DNA from: Pseudomonas guineae
GTDB taxonomy: Bacteria > Pseudomonadota > Gammaproteobacteria > Pseudomonadales > Pseudomonadaceae
Reading direction: 5' to 3'
DNA length: 64,000 bases
NCBI RefSeq assembly: GCF_900113745.1
Contig: NZ_FOQL01000001.1
Location: 1,550,001 to 1,614,000, forward strand
The stretch's first letter is position 1. Each line of letters opens with the position of its first letter. Positions 1 to 8,984 of this stretch are shown piece by piece. The notes beneath the pieces are model-generated. The model did not search any database. It was not told the DNA's origin and was given only the letters and a program-made list of their open reading frames with translations. The translations under genes were made by a program, and so were the position numbers.

Positions 1-192
1 CTGCCGGGGATCAAGGTCAAACCGATGCCCGTGGCGCCACGGCAGATCCCGTTCCATTCGGGCAAAACCTATTTCGCCCTGGAACTGGGCTCCGAAGACC
101 TGGCGCAGTTGGAACGCTCCGGCGGCTTCGCTTTCCACGTGTCCGGCGAATTTTCCGGGCTTGAGATGAAATTCTGGGCGATCAGGAACTGA
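1..192 (+). CDS. tssK: TssK, T6SS baseplate protein (3' end only)
   Basis: Only the last 63 codons are present; the gene starts upstream of the window. Frame 1 reads without a stop to TGA at 190-192. The tail contains VAPRQIPFHSGKTYF, then SGGFAFHVSGEF and a final EMKFWAIRN, which is the usual C-terminal signature of TssK. TssK links the T6SS baseplate to the TssJLM membrane complex in the cytoplasm. It lies one base before tssL, so the two are co-transcribed and probably translationally coupled. The next genes follow the order of the P. aeruginosa H2-T6SS (hsiJ2, dotU2, icmF2, stp1, stk1). Confidence 0.9.
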   Translation: MPGIKVKPMPVAPRQIPFHSGKTYFALELGSEDLAQLERSGGFAFHVSGEFSGLEMKFWAIRN

Positions 193-193
193 T

Positions 194-1075
194 ATGACCA
201 CCAAGGAAATGGAATACGGTCAGGACGACAAAACCGTCATCCTCAACCGCAAAGGTGATGCCCCCGCGCACAGCCCGCTGACCGATTTTGCCGCACCACC
301 GAAGTTCGAGCAGCTGGAAGAGCGGATGATTTACGCCGCGCGGCTGCGCCCGGCCGAGAGCTTCAACATCAGCCTCAATCCGCTGGTCGCAGCCGCCGCT
401 ACCTTGCTTTCAGAAGTGGTGCGCCTCAAGCACAGCTTCGACAGTGAAGACATGCACGCGCTCAACCAGCGTCTGGCTAGCGCCATCAAGTTGTTCGAGC
501 ACCGCGCCCTGCACGAAGGCGCGGAAAGCAGCCAGGTGATGGCCGCACGTTACGTGCTCTGCACAGTGGTCGATGAGGCCGTGGTGACCACGCCGTGGGG
601 TAACGAGAGCGAATGGTCGCAGATGAGCCTGCTGTCGAGCTTCCACAACGAAACCTTCGGTGGCGAGAAGTTCTTCCAGCTGCTTGAGCGCTTGTCGCGC
701 AATCCGGTTAAGCACCTACCGATGCTCGAGCTGATGTACCTGTGCCTATCGCTCGGCTTCGAAGGTAAGTACCGCGTGCTGCCACGCGGCATGCTTGAAC
801 TGGAAGCAGTACGCGACAGCCTCTATCGGCAGATTCGGCAGATGCGCGGTGACGTGCCGCGCGAAGTCTCGCCGCACTGGCAAGGCCTGAAAGACACCCG
901 CCGGCGCCTGGTGCGCATCGTGCCGTGGTGGCTGGTGGCATTGTTCACAGTGGTTTGCCTGGTGGTGATGTATGGCGGTTTCGCCTGGGTATTGGGCGAG
1001 CAACGCGAAACGATTTTGCAGCCGTACGAGCAACTTGACCCGTCCGCGGGTGCATTCATGGATGAGACGAAATGA
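194..1075 (+). CDS. tssL: TssL/DotU T6SS inner-membrane protein
   Basis: This 293-aa protein is a DotU/IcmH-type TssL. An acidic N-terminal stretch precedes the cytoplasmic helical domain (about 45-225), which carries the family signatures FNISLNPLVAAAATLLSE, YVLCTVVDEAVV and NETFGGEKFF. One transmembrane helix lies near the C-terminus (about 246-267), leaving a short periplasmic tail. No OmpA-like peptidoglycan-binding extension is present, so anchoring to the wall must come from another subunit. TssL binds TssM and contacts the baseplate through TssK. The start ATG is one base after the tssK stop, and the 3' end overlaps the tssM start by four bases (ATGA). Confidence 0.96.
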   Translation: MTTKEMEYGQDDKTVILNRKGDAPAHSPLTDFAAPPKFEQLEERMIYAARLRPAESFNISLNPLVAAAATLLSEVVRLKHSFDSEDMHALNQRLASAIKLFEHRALHEGAESSQVMAARYVLCTVVDEAVVTTPWGNESEWSQMSLLSSFHNETFGGEKFFQLLERLSRNPVKHLPMLELMYLCLSLGFEGKYRVLPRGMLELEAVRDSLYRQIRQMRGDVPREVSPHWQGLKDTRRRLVRIVPWWLVALFTVVCLVVMYGGFAWVLGEQRETILQPYEQLDPSAGAFMDETK

Positions 1076-4000
1076 AGAGTTTCTTAAGCAAATTAGCCAA
1101 TTTTTTCCGCAAGACCTGGGTCTGGAGCCTGTGCCTAGTATTAGTGCTGGCCCTGCTGGTGTGGTTCGTCGGCCCGCTGTTGGCCGTCAGTGATTACAAG
1201 TTCTGGGAATCGGCCACCAGTCGCTTACTGAGCATCAGCCTGCTGTTCCTGATCTGGGGCCTGGCCATGGTGTTCGCCAGCTGGAAGGCCACCGCTCGCA
1301 AAAAGGCTGAGGAAGATGATGCAGACGCCCAAGAGCGCCTGCGCCGTGAAGGCTTGATCAATGAAGAACAGGTCGAACTGCGCCACCGCTTCAAACAAGC
1401 GCTGCACACGCTAAAACGCTCCAGCCTGTACCGTGGCCGCAGCGAAAAATGGCGCAGTGAATTGCCCTGGTACATGCTGCTCGGCCCACAAGGCAGCGGT
1501 AAAACCAGCCTGCTGGACTTCTCCGGCCTGGACTTCCCGCTCAACCGTGGTGACCAGCAACGCCTGACCAAGGACGTATCCGGCACGCGCTACGCCGACT
1601 GGTACTTTGCCGACCACGCCGTGTTGATCGACACCGCCGGGCGTTACCTGACCCAGCCTGACGCGGCCATCGACGGGCGCGCCTGGGAAACCCTGCTCGG
1701 CCTGCTGCGCAAACGCCGCGCCCGCCCGCTCAATGGTGTGCTGGTAAATATCCCCGTCGAGTATCTGCAAGGCGGTAGCGAAGTCGAACTGGAAAACCTC
1801 GCGCGTCAGACCCGTCAGCGTTTGCAGGATATTCATCAGCGCCTTGGCGCCGACGTACCGGTATACCTGGTGCTGAGCAAAGCCGACAAGGTGCTGGGCT
1901 TCGATGAGTTCTTCGATCAGCTGTCCCGCGAAGAGAGCGATCAAGTGCTCGGCGCCAGTTTCCGTAAGGAGCAAAACGCCACTGATGTGCAGGTGATTCG
2001 CCAGGAATTCGAAGAGCTGCTGCGTCGCCTTAACAGCCAAGTCATCCTGCGCATGCACCAGGAGCGCGACACCCAGCGCCGTGGTCGTATTCTCGATTTC
2101 CCGCACCAACTCGGTCTGCTCGGCGAACGTCTGTGCCTGTTCAGCGAATTGGCCTTCAGCGGCAACCGCTATCAGCGCGCCAGCCAGTTGCGCGGTTTCT
2201 ACCTGACCAGCGCGCCGGAACTGAATGACCAGCTCGACCCAAGCACCAGCAGCATTGGCCGTAACCTAGGCTTGGCCAGCAGCGCGCTGCCGACCTTCCG
2301 CACAGGCCGTGCGCGCTTTATCAATCACCTGCTCAACCGCGTGATCTTCCCCGAGTCAGACCTTGCCGGGCTGGATCAAAAAGAAGTGCGCCGTATCGAT
2401 TGGGGCCAACGCGCCATGTACGCCACCGCACTGGTGGTGCTCGGTGTATTCGGCGTGGTCTGGGCAGGTGGCTTCTCCGGTAACCACGGCCGCCTGGAAC
2501 AACTGCGTGACCTCGCTCAACAATTGACCCAACAGCACGGCAGCCTCAGCGCTCAGGATGATGCCCTGCGCACCCTCAAAGCGCTGGATCACAGCTATGC
2601 AGCCACCCAGGTATTCCCGCCAGTGGATGAGGTGTCCTACCTGCAACGCGGCGGTCTTTACCAAGGTGAGAAAGTCGACCCAACGCTGCAGAACGCCTAT
2701 CGCGGCGAGCTGGAAAACCTGCTGCTAAGCCGTGTAGGCCGCCAGCTGGAAGCCCAAGTCCGCGCCAACCTGGGTGACCGTGAGCGCCTGCTCAACAGCC
2801 TGCGTGCCTACCTCATGCTCAACCTCGAAGAGCGCCGCGACAAAGCCTTCTTGCAAGAGTGGCTGGCAGCTGATTGGTCATTGCGTTATGCCGGCAACAG
2901 CGTCGGTCAGCGTGGCCTCAACGAGCATTTCGACCGTCTGCTGTCGGAGTCCTTTACGCCCTACTCGCTCAATGCGCCGCTGGTGGCCGAAGCGCGCAAG
3001 ATCCTGCGCAGCGAATCGCTGGCCAACGTGGTTTATCGCATGCTCCGCGACCAGGCTCGCAGCCTGCCGGAATATCGCCTGAGCCAGAAACTCGGCCCAC
3101 AAGCAGGGCTGTTCGCCGGCAGCGACTATGCCATTCCGGGCTTCTACACCCAGGTCGGTTACCAGAAAACCTTCACCGCCAAGGGTGCTGATCTGGTGCG
3201 CGAGCTGCTGCGTGATAACTGGGTTCTGGGCGAAGGCGACACCTTAAGCAGCAACGACCTCAGTCGCCTGCTGGTGGAGATGGAGCAGCTGTACTTCCGC
3301 GACTACGCCAATTACTGGGGCGAAGCCCTCGCCCAGCTGTCGCTGGACCCGATTGGTAGCGCCGGCCAGGGCGCTCTGCAACTGTCTGGCCTAACCGCCG
3401 CCAACTCGCCGTTGCTGCAACTGCTGGTAGAAGTGCGCGACAACACGCGCTTCAAAGGCATGGCCGAAGCAGCGGATGATGCCGGTGCCGCCGCGGATGC
3501 CTTGAAAGGCGCCAAAGGTAAGCTGGGCAAGGTTGCCAAACTGGCCAGCTCGGCCGCCGAACAAGCCCAAGCGGCCCTGGTGAAAAACCTGCCAGACACC
3601 GCGCGCAAAACCTTGGAACGCCGCTTCGAACCGCTGCACCGTTTGCTCGACGAAAACGGCGGTGCCGGGCCAGAACTGGCCACCACCCTGCAAGCTTTGG
3701 ATGCGCTGCAACTGCAACTGGCTAGCCTGGCGCACGCCAGCGCACCGGAGCAGGCTGCATTCGAATTGGCCAAGGCACGCATGGGCGGCCAACGGGATGC
3801 CATCAACCAGGTGCGCAGCAGTGCCGCACGCCTGCCCCAGCCAATCGGCAACTGGCTCGGCCTGCTCGCCGAAGACAGCTGGATGCTGGTGCTCAACGAC
3901 GCCTACCACTACCTCAACCAGCGCTATAAGAGCGAGCTGTACGCTGCTTATAAAGGCTCGTTGAAGCAGCGTTATCCGTTCAGCGCGCACAGCGAAAGTG

Positions 4001-4611
4001 ACGTGGCGATTGCCGATTTCCGCGAGTTCTTTAAGGCTCAGGGGATTGCCGAGCGCTTCTTCGACAACTACCTGAAATCCTTCGTCAGCGGCACCGCCGG
4101 CCAGTACCAACTGCGCCGCGTGGATGGCCGTGGCCTGCCGTTGTCGCGTGAGTTTCTGCTACAGATGAGCCATGCGCAAACCATTCGCCGCAGCTTCTTC
4201 GCCGAGAACCCCAACGAGCCGAAAGTGCTGTTCAAGCTGGAGCCTTACTCGCTGGATTCAAGCCTGGGCCGCGCCGACTTCCGCTTTGGCGACCAGCAGA
4301 TGGAATACCGCCACGGTCCCATCGTGCAAACCGCGTTCAGCTGGCCGGCCGAAGCCAATGAAGGGCGCACCAGCTTGGTGGTCGAAGAGCTCGGCGGGCG
4401 TAAAGTCGGTATCGAGAAGAACACCGGCCCGTGGTCGCTGTTCCGCCTGCTTGACCTGATGAGCGTGGATTACCACAGCGGTCGTGACGTGCTGATGCTC
4501 AAGGCCGACCTCGGTGGCCTGCGCGCCAACTACTTGCTGCACAGTCAGCGCTCGCCCAATCCGTTTGACCTAGACCAGCTGCGCAGCTTCAAACTGCCGG
4601 CCACGCTCTGA
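1072..4611 (+). CDS. tssM: TssM/IcmF T6SS membrane-complex protein
   Basis: This 1179-aa protein has full IcmF length. Two N-terminal transmembrane helices (about 15-38 and 50-68) precede a cytoplasmic NTPase-like domain with an intact Walker A, GPQGSGKTS, at 138-146, and the LIDTAGRY motif near 190. A third transmembrane helix is at about 448-466. The remaining 700 residues are the periplasmic part that contacts TssJ; it includes an Ala-rich helical stretch near 800-850. The last codons overlap stp1 by one base. Some TssM homologues lack the Walker A, so its presence suggests nucleotide binding here. The assignment rests on length, topology and operon position. Confidence 0.97.
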   Translation: MKSFLSKLANFFRKTWVWSLCLVLVLALLVWFVGPLLAVSDYKFWESATSRLLSISLLFLIWGLAMVFASWKATARKKAEEDDADAQERLRREGLINEEQVELRHRFKQALHTLKRSSLYRGRSEKWRSELPWYMLLGPQGSGKTSLLDFSGLDFPLNRGDQQRLTKDVSGTRYADWYFADHAVLIDTAGRYLTQPDAAIDGRAWETLLGLLRKRRARPLNGVLVNIPVEYLQGGSEVELENLARQTRQRLQDIHQRLGADVPVYLVLSKADKVLGFDEFFDQLSREESDQVLGASFRKEQNATDVQVIRQEFEELLRRLNSQVILRMHQERDTQRRGRILDFPHQLGLLGERLCLFSELAFSGNRYQRASQLRGFYLTSAPELNDQLDPSTSSIGRNLGLASSALPTFRTGRARFINHLLNRVIFPESDLAGLDQKEVRRIDWGQRAMYATALVVLGVFGVVWAGGFSGNHGRLEQLRDLAQQLTQQHGSLSAQDDALRTLKALDHSYAATQVFPPVDEVSYLQRGGLYQGEKVDPTLQNAYRGELENLLLSRVGRQLEAQVRANLGDRERLLNSLRAYLMLNLEERRDKAFLQEWLAADWSLRYAGNSVGQRGLNEHFDRLLSESFTPYSLNAPLVAEARKILRSESLANVVYRMLRDQARSLPEYRLSQKLGPQAGLFAGSDYAIPGFYTQVGYQKTFTAKGADLVRELLRDNWVLGEGDTLSSNDLSRLLVEMEQLYFRDYANYWGEALAQLSLDPIGSAGQGALQLSGLTAANSPLLQLLVEVRDNTRFKGMAEAADDAGAAADALKGAKGKLGKVAKLASSAAEQAQAALVKNLPDTARKTLERRFEPLHRLLDENGGAGPELATTLQALDALQLQLASLAHASAPEQAAFELAKARMGGQRDAINQVRSSAARLPQPIGNWLGLLAEDSWMLVLNDAYHYLNQRYKSELYAAYKGSLKQRYPFSAHSESDVAIADFREFFKAQGIAERFFDNYLKSFVSGTAGQYQLRRVDGRGLPLSREFLLQMSHAQTIRRSFFAENPNEPKVLFKLEPYSLDSSLGRADFRFGDQQMEYRHGPIVQTAFSWPAEANEGRTSLVVEELGGRKVGIEKNTGPWSLFRLLDLMSVDYHSGRDVLMLKADLGGLRANYLLHSQRSPNPFDLDQLRSFKLPATL

Positions 4612-5339
4612 TGCAAGCAGTTGCCAACCTCTGGCGTAGCGCGGCGCGTACCGACACCGGCAAGGTGCGGGCGCGCAACGAAGATGCCTTTCTCGCCCTA
4701 CCGGAGCAGGGCCTGTGGGTGGTTGCCGACGGCATGGGTGGGCACCAAAACGGTGCCCTGGCCAGCCGCTTGATTGTCGAGCAGTTGGCCGAGCCCAGTG
4801 TGGGGGATTTACCGCAGCGTCTGGATGAGCTGCGCAAACGCCTGCACACGCTCAACCGCCGCCTCGGCCAAGAACTGACGGTCACTGCCGCCCACCCGGA
4901 CCCGGTGATCGGCAGCACGGTGGTGGCACTGTTGATCGAGGGCGACCGCGCCGCCTGCGTGTGGGCCGGCGACAGCCGCTGCTACTTGTGGCGCGGCAGT
5001 CGCTTGTATCAGCTCAGCCGTGACCACTCGTTGCTGCAGCAGCTGATCGATGAACAGCAACTGAGCCCAAGCGAGGCCGCTCGTCATCCAGCGGCGCACG
5101 CCCTGACTCGCGCGATTGGCGCCAGCGACGAACTGAAGTTAGAAATTCTCGAACTCGACGTGCTGCCCGGCGATGCGTTTCTACTGTGCAGTGACGGTCT
5201 CTACCAAGGCATGTCTGCCGATGCGCTGGGTGCGGCACTCAATCTGCCGTCACCCCAGCTGACGCTGAATCGCTTGTTCCAGCAAGTGCTCGACGGCCCA
5301 GCGCGAGACAACCTGAGCGCGGTGGTGATCCGCCGATGA
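4611..5339 (+). CDS. stp1: PP2C-type Ser/Thr phosphatase of the T6SS
   Basis: This 242-aa protein phosphatase has all the PP2C metal motifs: DGMGGH (D40-H45), GDSRCYLW (D121), SDGLY (D195) and DNLS (D233). It begins with the typical RTDTGKVRARNEDAF stretch. In H2-type T6SS clusters it is Stp1; in H1 clusters the equivalent is PppA, which reverses threonine phosphorylation that triggers firing. It overlaps tssM by one base (TGATG) and is 13 bases before the kinase gene, so phosphatase and kinase are made together. It has no signal peptide or transmembrane segment, so it acts in the cytoplasm. Confidence 0.95.
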   Translation: MQAVANLWRSAARTDTGKVRARNEDAFLALPEQGLWVVADGMGGHQNGALASRLIVEQLAEPSVGDLPQRLDELRKRLHTLNRRLGQELTVTAAHPDPVIGSTVVALLIEGDRAACVWAGDSRCYLWRGSRLYQLSRDHSLLQQLIDEQQLSPSEAARHPAAHALTRAIGASDELKLEILELDVLPGDAFLLCSDGLYQGMSADALGAALNLPSPQLTLNRLFQQVLDGPARDNLSAVVIRR

Positions 5340-5352
5340 GGAGAACTCAAGG

Positions 5353-6351
5353 ATGAGTGAGCGTCTACTCGATGAAGCCTCGCTGGCCAGCACCCCAGCC
5401 AGCGACCTGACCTATTTCGCCTTGGCCGCGACTGCCGCCAAACCGGCTGCGCAAGCACCACGCGAAGTACTCAGCGAGTTGCCGGAAGTACTCGGCGGCC
5501 GTTACAAAATCGAGCGCCTGCTCGGCGTCGGCGGCATGGGCGCGGTGTATCGCGCCCGCGACCTGCTGCGTGAGCAGTTCGGCGACCCTGATCCTTACGT
5601 AGCGGTGAAAACCCTCAGCGATGACTTCGCCGAATACCCGGACGCCAACTCGTTGCTGTACAGCGAGTTCGCCCTTACCGCACGGCTCAATCATCCGCAT
5701 GTGGTGCGCCTGTTTGGTTTTGAGGTGGATGTGCCGAGCCAGCGCGCCTTCCTCACTCTGGAGCTGCTCAAGGGTCTGACACTTGATCAACTGCTGAGTG
5801 AGCGGCCCGACGGCCTGCCCTGGAGTGAGCTGCAGGAAATCGCCATCGCCCTGCTCGATGCCCTCAGCTATTCACACAGCCTCGGCGTGCTGCATGGCGA
5901 CTTGAAACCCAGCAATGTGATGCTTGCCGAAGACGGCCTGCGCCTGTTCGATTATGGTCTCGGTCAGCCCGTGGAAGGTCTGCTGCCCGGCCTGCCACGC
6001 TTGTGTCGTAACCGCTTTACCGCCTGGACGCCACGCTACGCCGCGCTGGAATTGCTCGATGGTGCACCGCTCACCGCCGCCGCCGATGTCTATGCCCTGG
6101 CGTGTGTGCTGTATGAGCTGGCCAGCGGGCGCCATCCGTTCCGTCGCCAGAGCGCCAAACAGGCCAAGGTCATGGAGTTGGATAAGCAACTGCAACGTCC
6201 CGAGCAGTTACCGGCGCATTGTTGGCCGGCGCTGCATACCGCACTGGCCTTCGATGAAGCACAGCGCAGCATCACCAGCGCACAGTTGCTTGAAGTCTTT
6301 CGCCAGCCGCTACCCAGCCGCTGGCCACGCTGGTTGAAACGCAGCGGATAG
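5353..6351 (+). CDS. stk1: Ser/Thr protein kinase of the T6SS
   Basis: This 332-aa Hanks-type kinase has a disordered N-terminal 45 residues and then a kinase domain to about 315. The glycine loop is GVGGMGAVY (from G58), and the ATP-binding Lys is K86 in AVKTL. The catalytic loop reads HGDLKPSN (H181-N188), with Gly in place of the usual Arg, and the metal motif is DYG (D200) rather than DFG. Catalytic Asp, Lys and Asn are all kept, so activity is likely, but without the RD-type activation mechanism. No transmembrane or periplasmic sensor domain follows, unlike PpkA of H1 systems. It matches Stk1 of the H2-T6SS in length and position. The start follows GAGGAG with good spacing. Confidence 0.93.
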   Translation: MSERLLDEASLASTPASDLTYFALAATAAKPAAQAPREVLSELPEVLGGRYKIERLLGVGGMGAVYRARDLLREQFGDPDPYVAVKTLSDDFAEYPDANSLLYSEFALTARLNHPHVVRLFGFEVDVPSQRAFLTLELLKGLTLDQLLSERPDGLPWSELQEIAIALLDALSYSHSLGVLHGDLKPSNVMLAEDGLRLFDYGLGQPVEGLLPGLPRLCRNRFTAWTPRYAALELLDGAPLTAAADVYALACVLYELASGRHPFRRQSAKQAKVMELDKQLQRPEQLPAHCWPALHTALAFDEAQRSITSAQLLEVFRQPLPSRWPRWLKRSG

Positions 6352-6409
6352 TCATGCCGTACAGGCGTTGTGTGACACCAATGGATGATCTTTTTACAAG
6401 GAAGCGACG

Positions 6410-8458
6410 ATGTTCAACCCGGCCAATGAAACTCACTTCAGCCTCACCATCGAGGGCCTTGAGCACGACCTGCAAGTGCTTGAGTTCAACGGCCGCGAAG
6501 CCATCAGCCAGCCCTATCGCTTCGAGGTTGAGCTGATCAGCGAGCAGCCTGAGCTTGATCTGCAAAGTCTGCTGCATCAGCCGGCCTTTCTCGCCTTTAG
6601 CCCAGATGGGCTGGGTATTCACGGCCTGATCTATCAGGTCGCCCAAGGCGAGGCCGGCAAACGCCTGACCCGCTACACGCTGAGCATCGTGCCGCAGCTG
6701 AGTTATCTGGCGCTGCGCACCAACCAACGCATCTTCCAGCATCTGACGGTGCCGCAGATTGTCGCGCAGGTGCTGCAAGAGCACGGCATTCAGGCCAACG
6801 CTTACCAATTCCAGCTCGGCCCGACTGTCTACCCGGAACGCGATTACTGCGTACAGTACGACGAGAGCGACCTGCACTTCGTCCAGCGCCTATGCGAGGA
6901 GGAAGGTATTCACTACCACTTCCAGCACAGCACACAGGGCCATGTACTGGTCTTCGGTGACGACCAAAGCGCCTTCGGCAAACTCGGCCAGCCCACCGCC
7001 TACCTGCAAGACAACGGCATGACCGCCGATGAGCCGGTGATCAAACGCTTCGCCGTACGCCTGGAAACCCGCACCAGCCGCACCACCCGCCGCGATTACG
7101 ACTTCGAGCAGCCGCGTTTGCTGATGGAGGCGGCATTCAAGCAAGAGCGCGACCCCGAGGCCAAACCGTTGCCGGACCTGGAGGACTACGACTACCCCGG
7201 CAGGTTCGTCGACCGTACGCGCGGCAAGCATCTCAGCCAACGCAACCTGGAGCGTCACCGCGCCGACTACCGCCTGGCCGAAGGCCGGGGCGATCAGCCC
7301 AAACTGGTCAGCGGACACTTTCTCGAACTCTCCGACCACCCGCGTGGCGACTACAACGACCTCTGGCTGCTGCACGAGATTACTCACCAGGGCAAACAGC
7401 CACAGGTGCTGGAAGAATCGGTCACCAGCCACACGGATGTCAGCGACGGCTTCACCCAGGGCTACCGCAACCACTTCACTGCCACACCCTGGGACGTGCC
7501 TTTCCGCCCGCCTCTGGCGCACCCAAAGCCGCGCGTATTGGGCAGCCAGACCGCCGTAGTCACCGGCCCCGCCGGTGAGGAAATCCATTGCGACGAATAC
7601 GGCCGGATCAAGGTGCAGTTCTTCTGGGACCGTGAAGGCCAGGCCGATGACACCACCAGCTGCTGGCTGCGTGTGGCCTCCAGTTGGGCCGGCGATGCGT
7701 ACGGCGGTATCGCCATTCCGCGTATTGGCATGGAAGTGCTGGTGACCTTCCTTGAAGGCGACCCCGATCAGCCGCTGGTTACCGGCTGCCTGTATCACGC
7801 CGAACACGTGGTGCCCTACGACCTGCCCGCGAACAAAACCCGCACCGTGTTCAAAACCCTCAGCACACCGGGCGGTAGTGGTTACAACGAGCTGCGTATT
7901 GAAGATAAAAAAGGTGCCGAACAGATCTACCTGCACGCCCAACGCGACTGGGATGAAAACATCGAGCACGACCAGAAGATCCGCGTCGGCAACGAACGCC
8001 ACGATACGGTCGAAGCCAACAGCTACACCGAGCTCAAAGCCGAAGAAAACCTCACGGTGAAAACCGAGCGCAAAGTCGAGGTCAAACCCGACGACCACCT
8101 CACCATCGGGCAAAACCAGCACATCAAACTCGGTACTGCGCAACTGACCAAAGCCGGCCGCGAAATCCACCTCAAAGCCGGGCAAAAGATGGTCATCGAA
8201 GCCGGCGTCGAGTTAACGATCAAAGCCGGCGGCAGCTTTATCAAACTAGATCCCGGCGGCATCACCCTGGTTGGCCCCATGGTCAAAGTCAACGCCGGCG
8301 GCGCACCGGGCAAAGGCTCAGGCATCAAGATCAAACCACCGGTGCTGCCCGGTGCGGCGGATAGTGATAAGGCGGGGAATTTGTTGGATGAGGCGCTGGT
8401 AGGCGGCCTGCTCAACCCCAAAAAGAAAGTAAAAAGAACCATGAATTTTTCAGGCTGA
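6410..8458 (+). CDS. vgrG: VgrG/TssI T6SS spike protein
   Basis: This 682-aa spike protein has a gp27-like N-terminal half (about 1-370), a gp5-like OB domain containing CDEYGRIKVQFFWDREG (about 393-410) and the WLRVASSWAG motif. A repetitive beta-helix follows (about 480-625, DUF2345-like, ending KLDPGGITLVGP). The C-terminal tail from about 630 is Gly/Lys/Pro-rich and has no enzymatic domain, so this is a structural spike that carries separate cargo. The ATG follows AAGGA. The gene is 58 bases downstream of stk1 and begins the effector module. Nucleotides about 6500-7480 are almost identical to the fragment at 14191-15180. Confidence 0.97.
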   Translation: MFNPANETHFSLTIEGLEHDLQVLEFNGREAISQPYRFEVELISEQPELDLQSLLHQPAFLAFSPDGLGIHGLIYQVAQGEAGKRLTRYTLSIVPQLSYLALRTNQRIFQHLTVPQIVAQVLQEHGIQANAYQFQLGPTVYPERDYCVQYDESDLHFVQRLCEEEGIHYHFQHSTQGHVLVFGDDQSAFGKLGQPTAYLQDNGMTADEPVIKRFAVRLETRTSRTTRRDYDFEQPRLLMEAAFKQERDPEAKPLPDLEDYDYPGRFVDRTRGKHLSQRNLERHRADYRLAEGRGDQPKLVSGHFLELSDHPRGDYNDLWLLHEITHQGKQPQVLEESVTSHTDVSDGFTQGYRNHFTATPWDVPFRPPLAHPKPRVLGSQTAVVTGPAGEEIHCDEYGRIKVQFFWDREGQADDTTSCWLRVASSWAGDAYGGIAIPRIGMEVLVTFLEGDPDQPLVTGCLYHAEHVVPYDLPANKTRTVFKTLSTPGGSGYNELRIEDKKGAEQIYLHAQRDWDENIEHDQKIRVGNERHDTVEANSYTELKAEENLTVKTERKVEVKPDDHLTIGQNQHIKLGTAQLTKAGREIHLKAGQKMVIEAGVELTIKAGGSFIKLDPGGITLVGPMVKVNAGGAPGKGSGIKIKPPVLPGAADSDKAGNLLDEALVGGLLNPKKKVKRTMNFSG

Positions 8459-8466
8459 GGTAAACA

Positions 8467-8946
8467 GTGAACGTCATGACCAAAACTAGTACGCCTGGGA
8501 GTCGATATATCGCCGGCCAGGTAATCGTATTTCTCCTTTTCTCTGGCTACTTAGCTGGTTGTACGGCCTTTGAGCTTGAACCCATTACCTATCAGGAAGC
8601 CGTCACCCAATATCAGGAGGGGGGCGGTATCGAAAATTACCGCTGCGCACTGGTTCCGGCCGATGAGCAATACCAGGCCCTAGACGATTCCCAACCAATC
8701 GCCGTTGAAATCGATGAGGTTTTGTTCGTCAAGATCGATGGATTTGTCCATGAACTGCAGCAACACAAGATCGATGAGACGCTCACCGCCTATGCCTTCG
8801 AAGACATGAGCGCCACCCTCACTACGGTCAGCCAGTTCAATCAGTCCGAATACAACGAGTCGGATGATCGGCACGTTGACCTTACCTTCGAATCTGCCGG
8901 CCAGACGGCCACCTACAAAACCTTCGGGGCGGCCTGCGGCCTCTGA
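8467..8946 (+). CDS. Small lipoprotein between vgrG and effector
   Basis: This 159-aa protein is of unknown family. Its N-terminus has a hydrophobic stretch ending in the lipobox LAGC, so Cys32 would be lipidated and the mature protein anchored in the periplasm. Thr follows the Cys, so the outer membrane is the likely site. The mature part is acidic and holds a second and third Cys (about 59 and 157), which could form a disulfide. The GTG start at 8467 has GAGG six bases upstream; the ATG at 8476 is possible but less well spaced. It starts eight bases after vgrG and ends 38 bases before the effector. I infer an immunity or envelope accessory role; nothing in the sequence proves it. Confidence 0.75.
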   Translation: MNVMTKTSTPGSRYIAGQVIVFLLFSGYLAGCTAFELEPITYQEAVTQYQEGGGIENYRCALVPADEQYQALDDSQPIAVEIDEVLFVKIDGFVHELQQHKIDETLTAYAFEDMSATLTTVSQFNQSEYNESDDRHVDLTFESAGQTATYKTFGAACGL

Positions 8947-8984
8947 CCGTTAAAGACGATTACAACTTCTTCATAGGACAAGTC

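Noticed and set aside
1411..2109. 232-codon minus-strand frame inside tssM
   Set aside because: It lies within the Walker A domain of TssM and has no recognisable domain.
6890..8185. 431-codon open frame on the minus strand opposite vgrG
   Set aside because: It is a shadow of the high third-position GC of vgrG; its translation has a low-complexity Val/Gly/Phe pattern and there is no ribosome-binding site.
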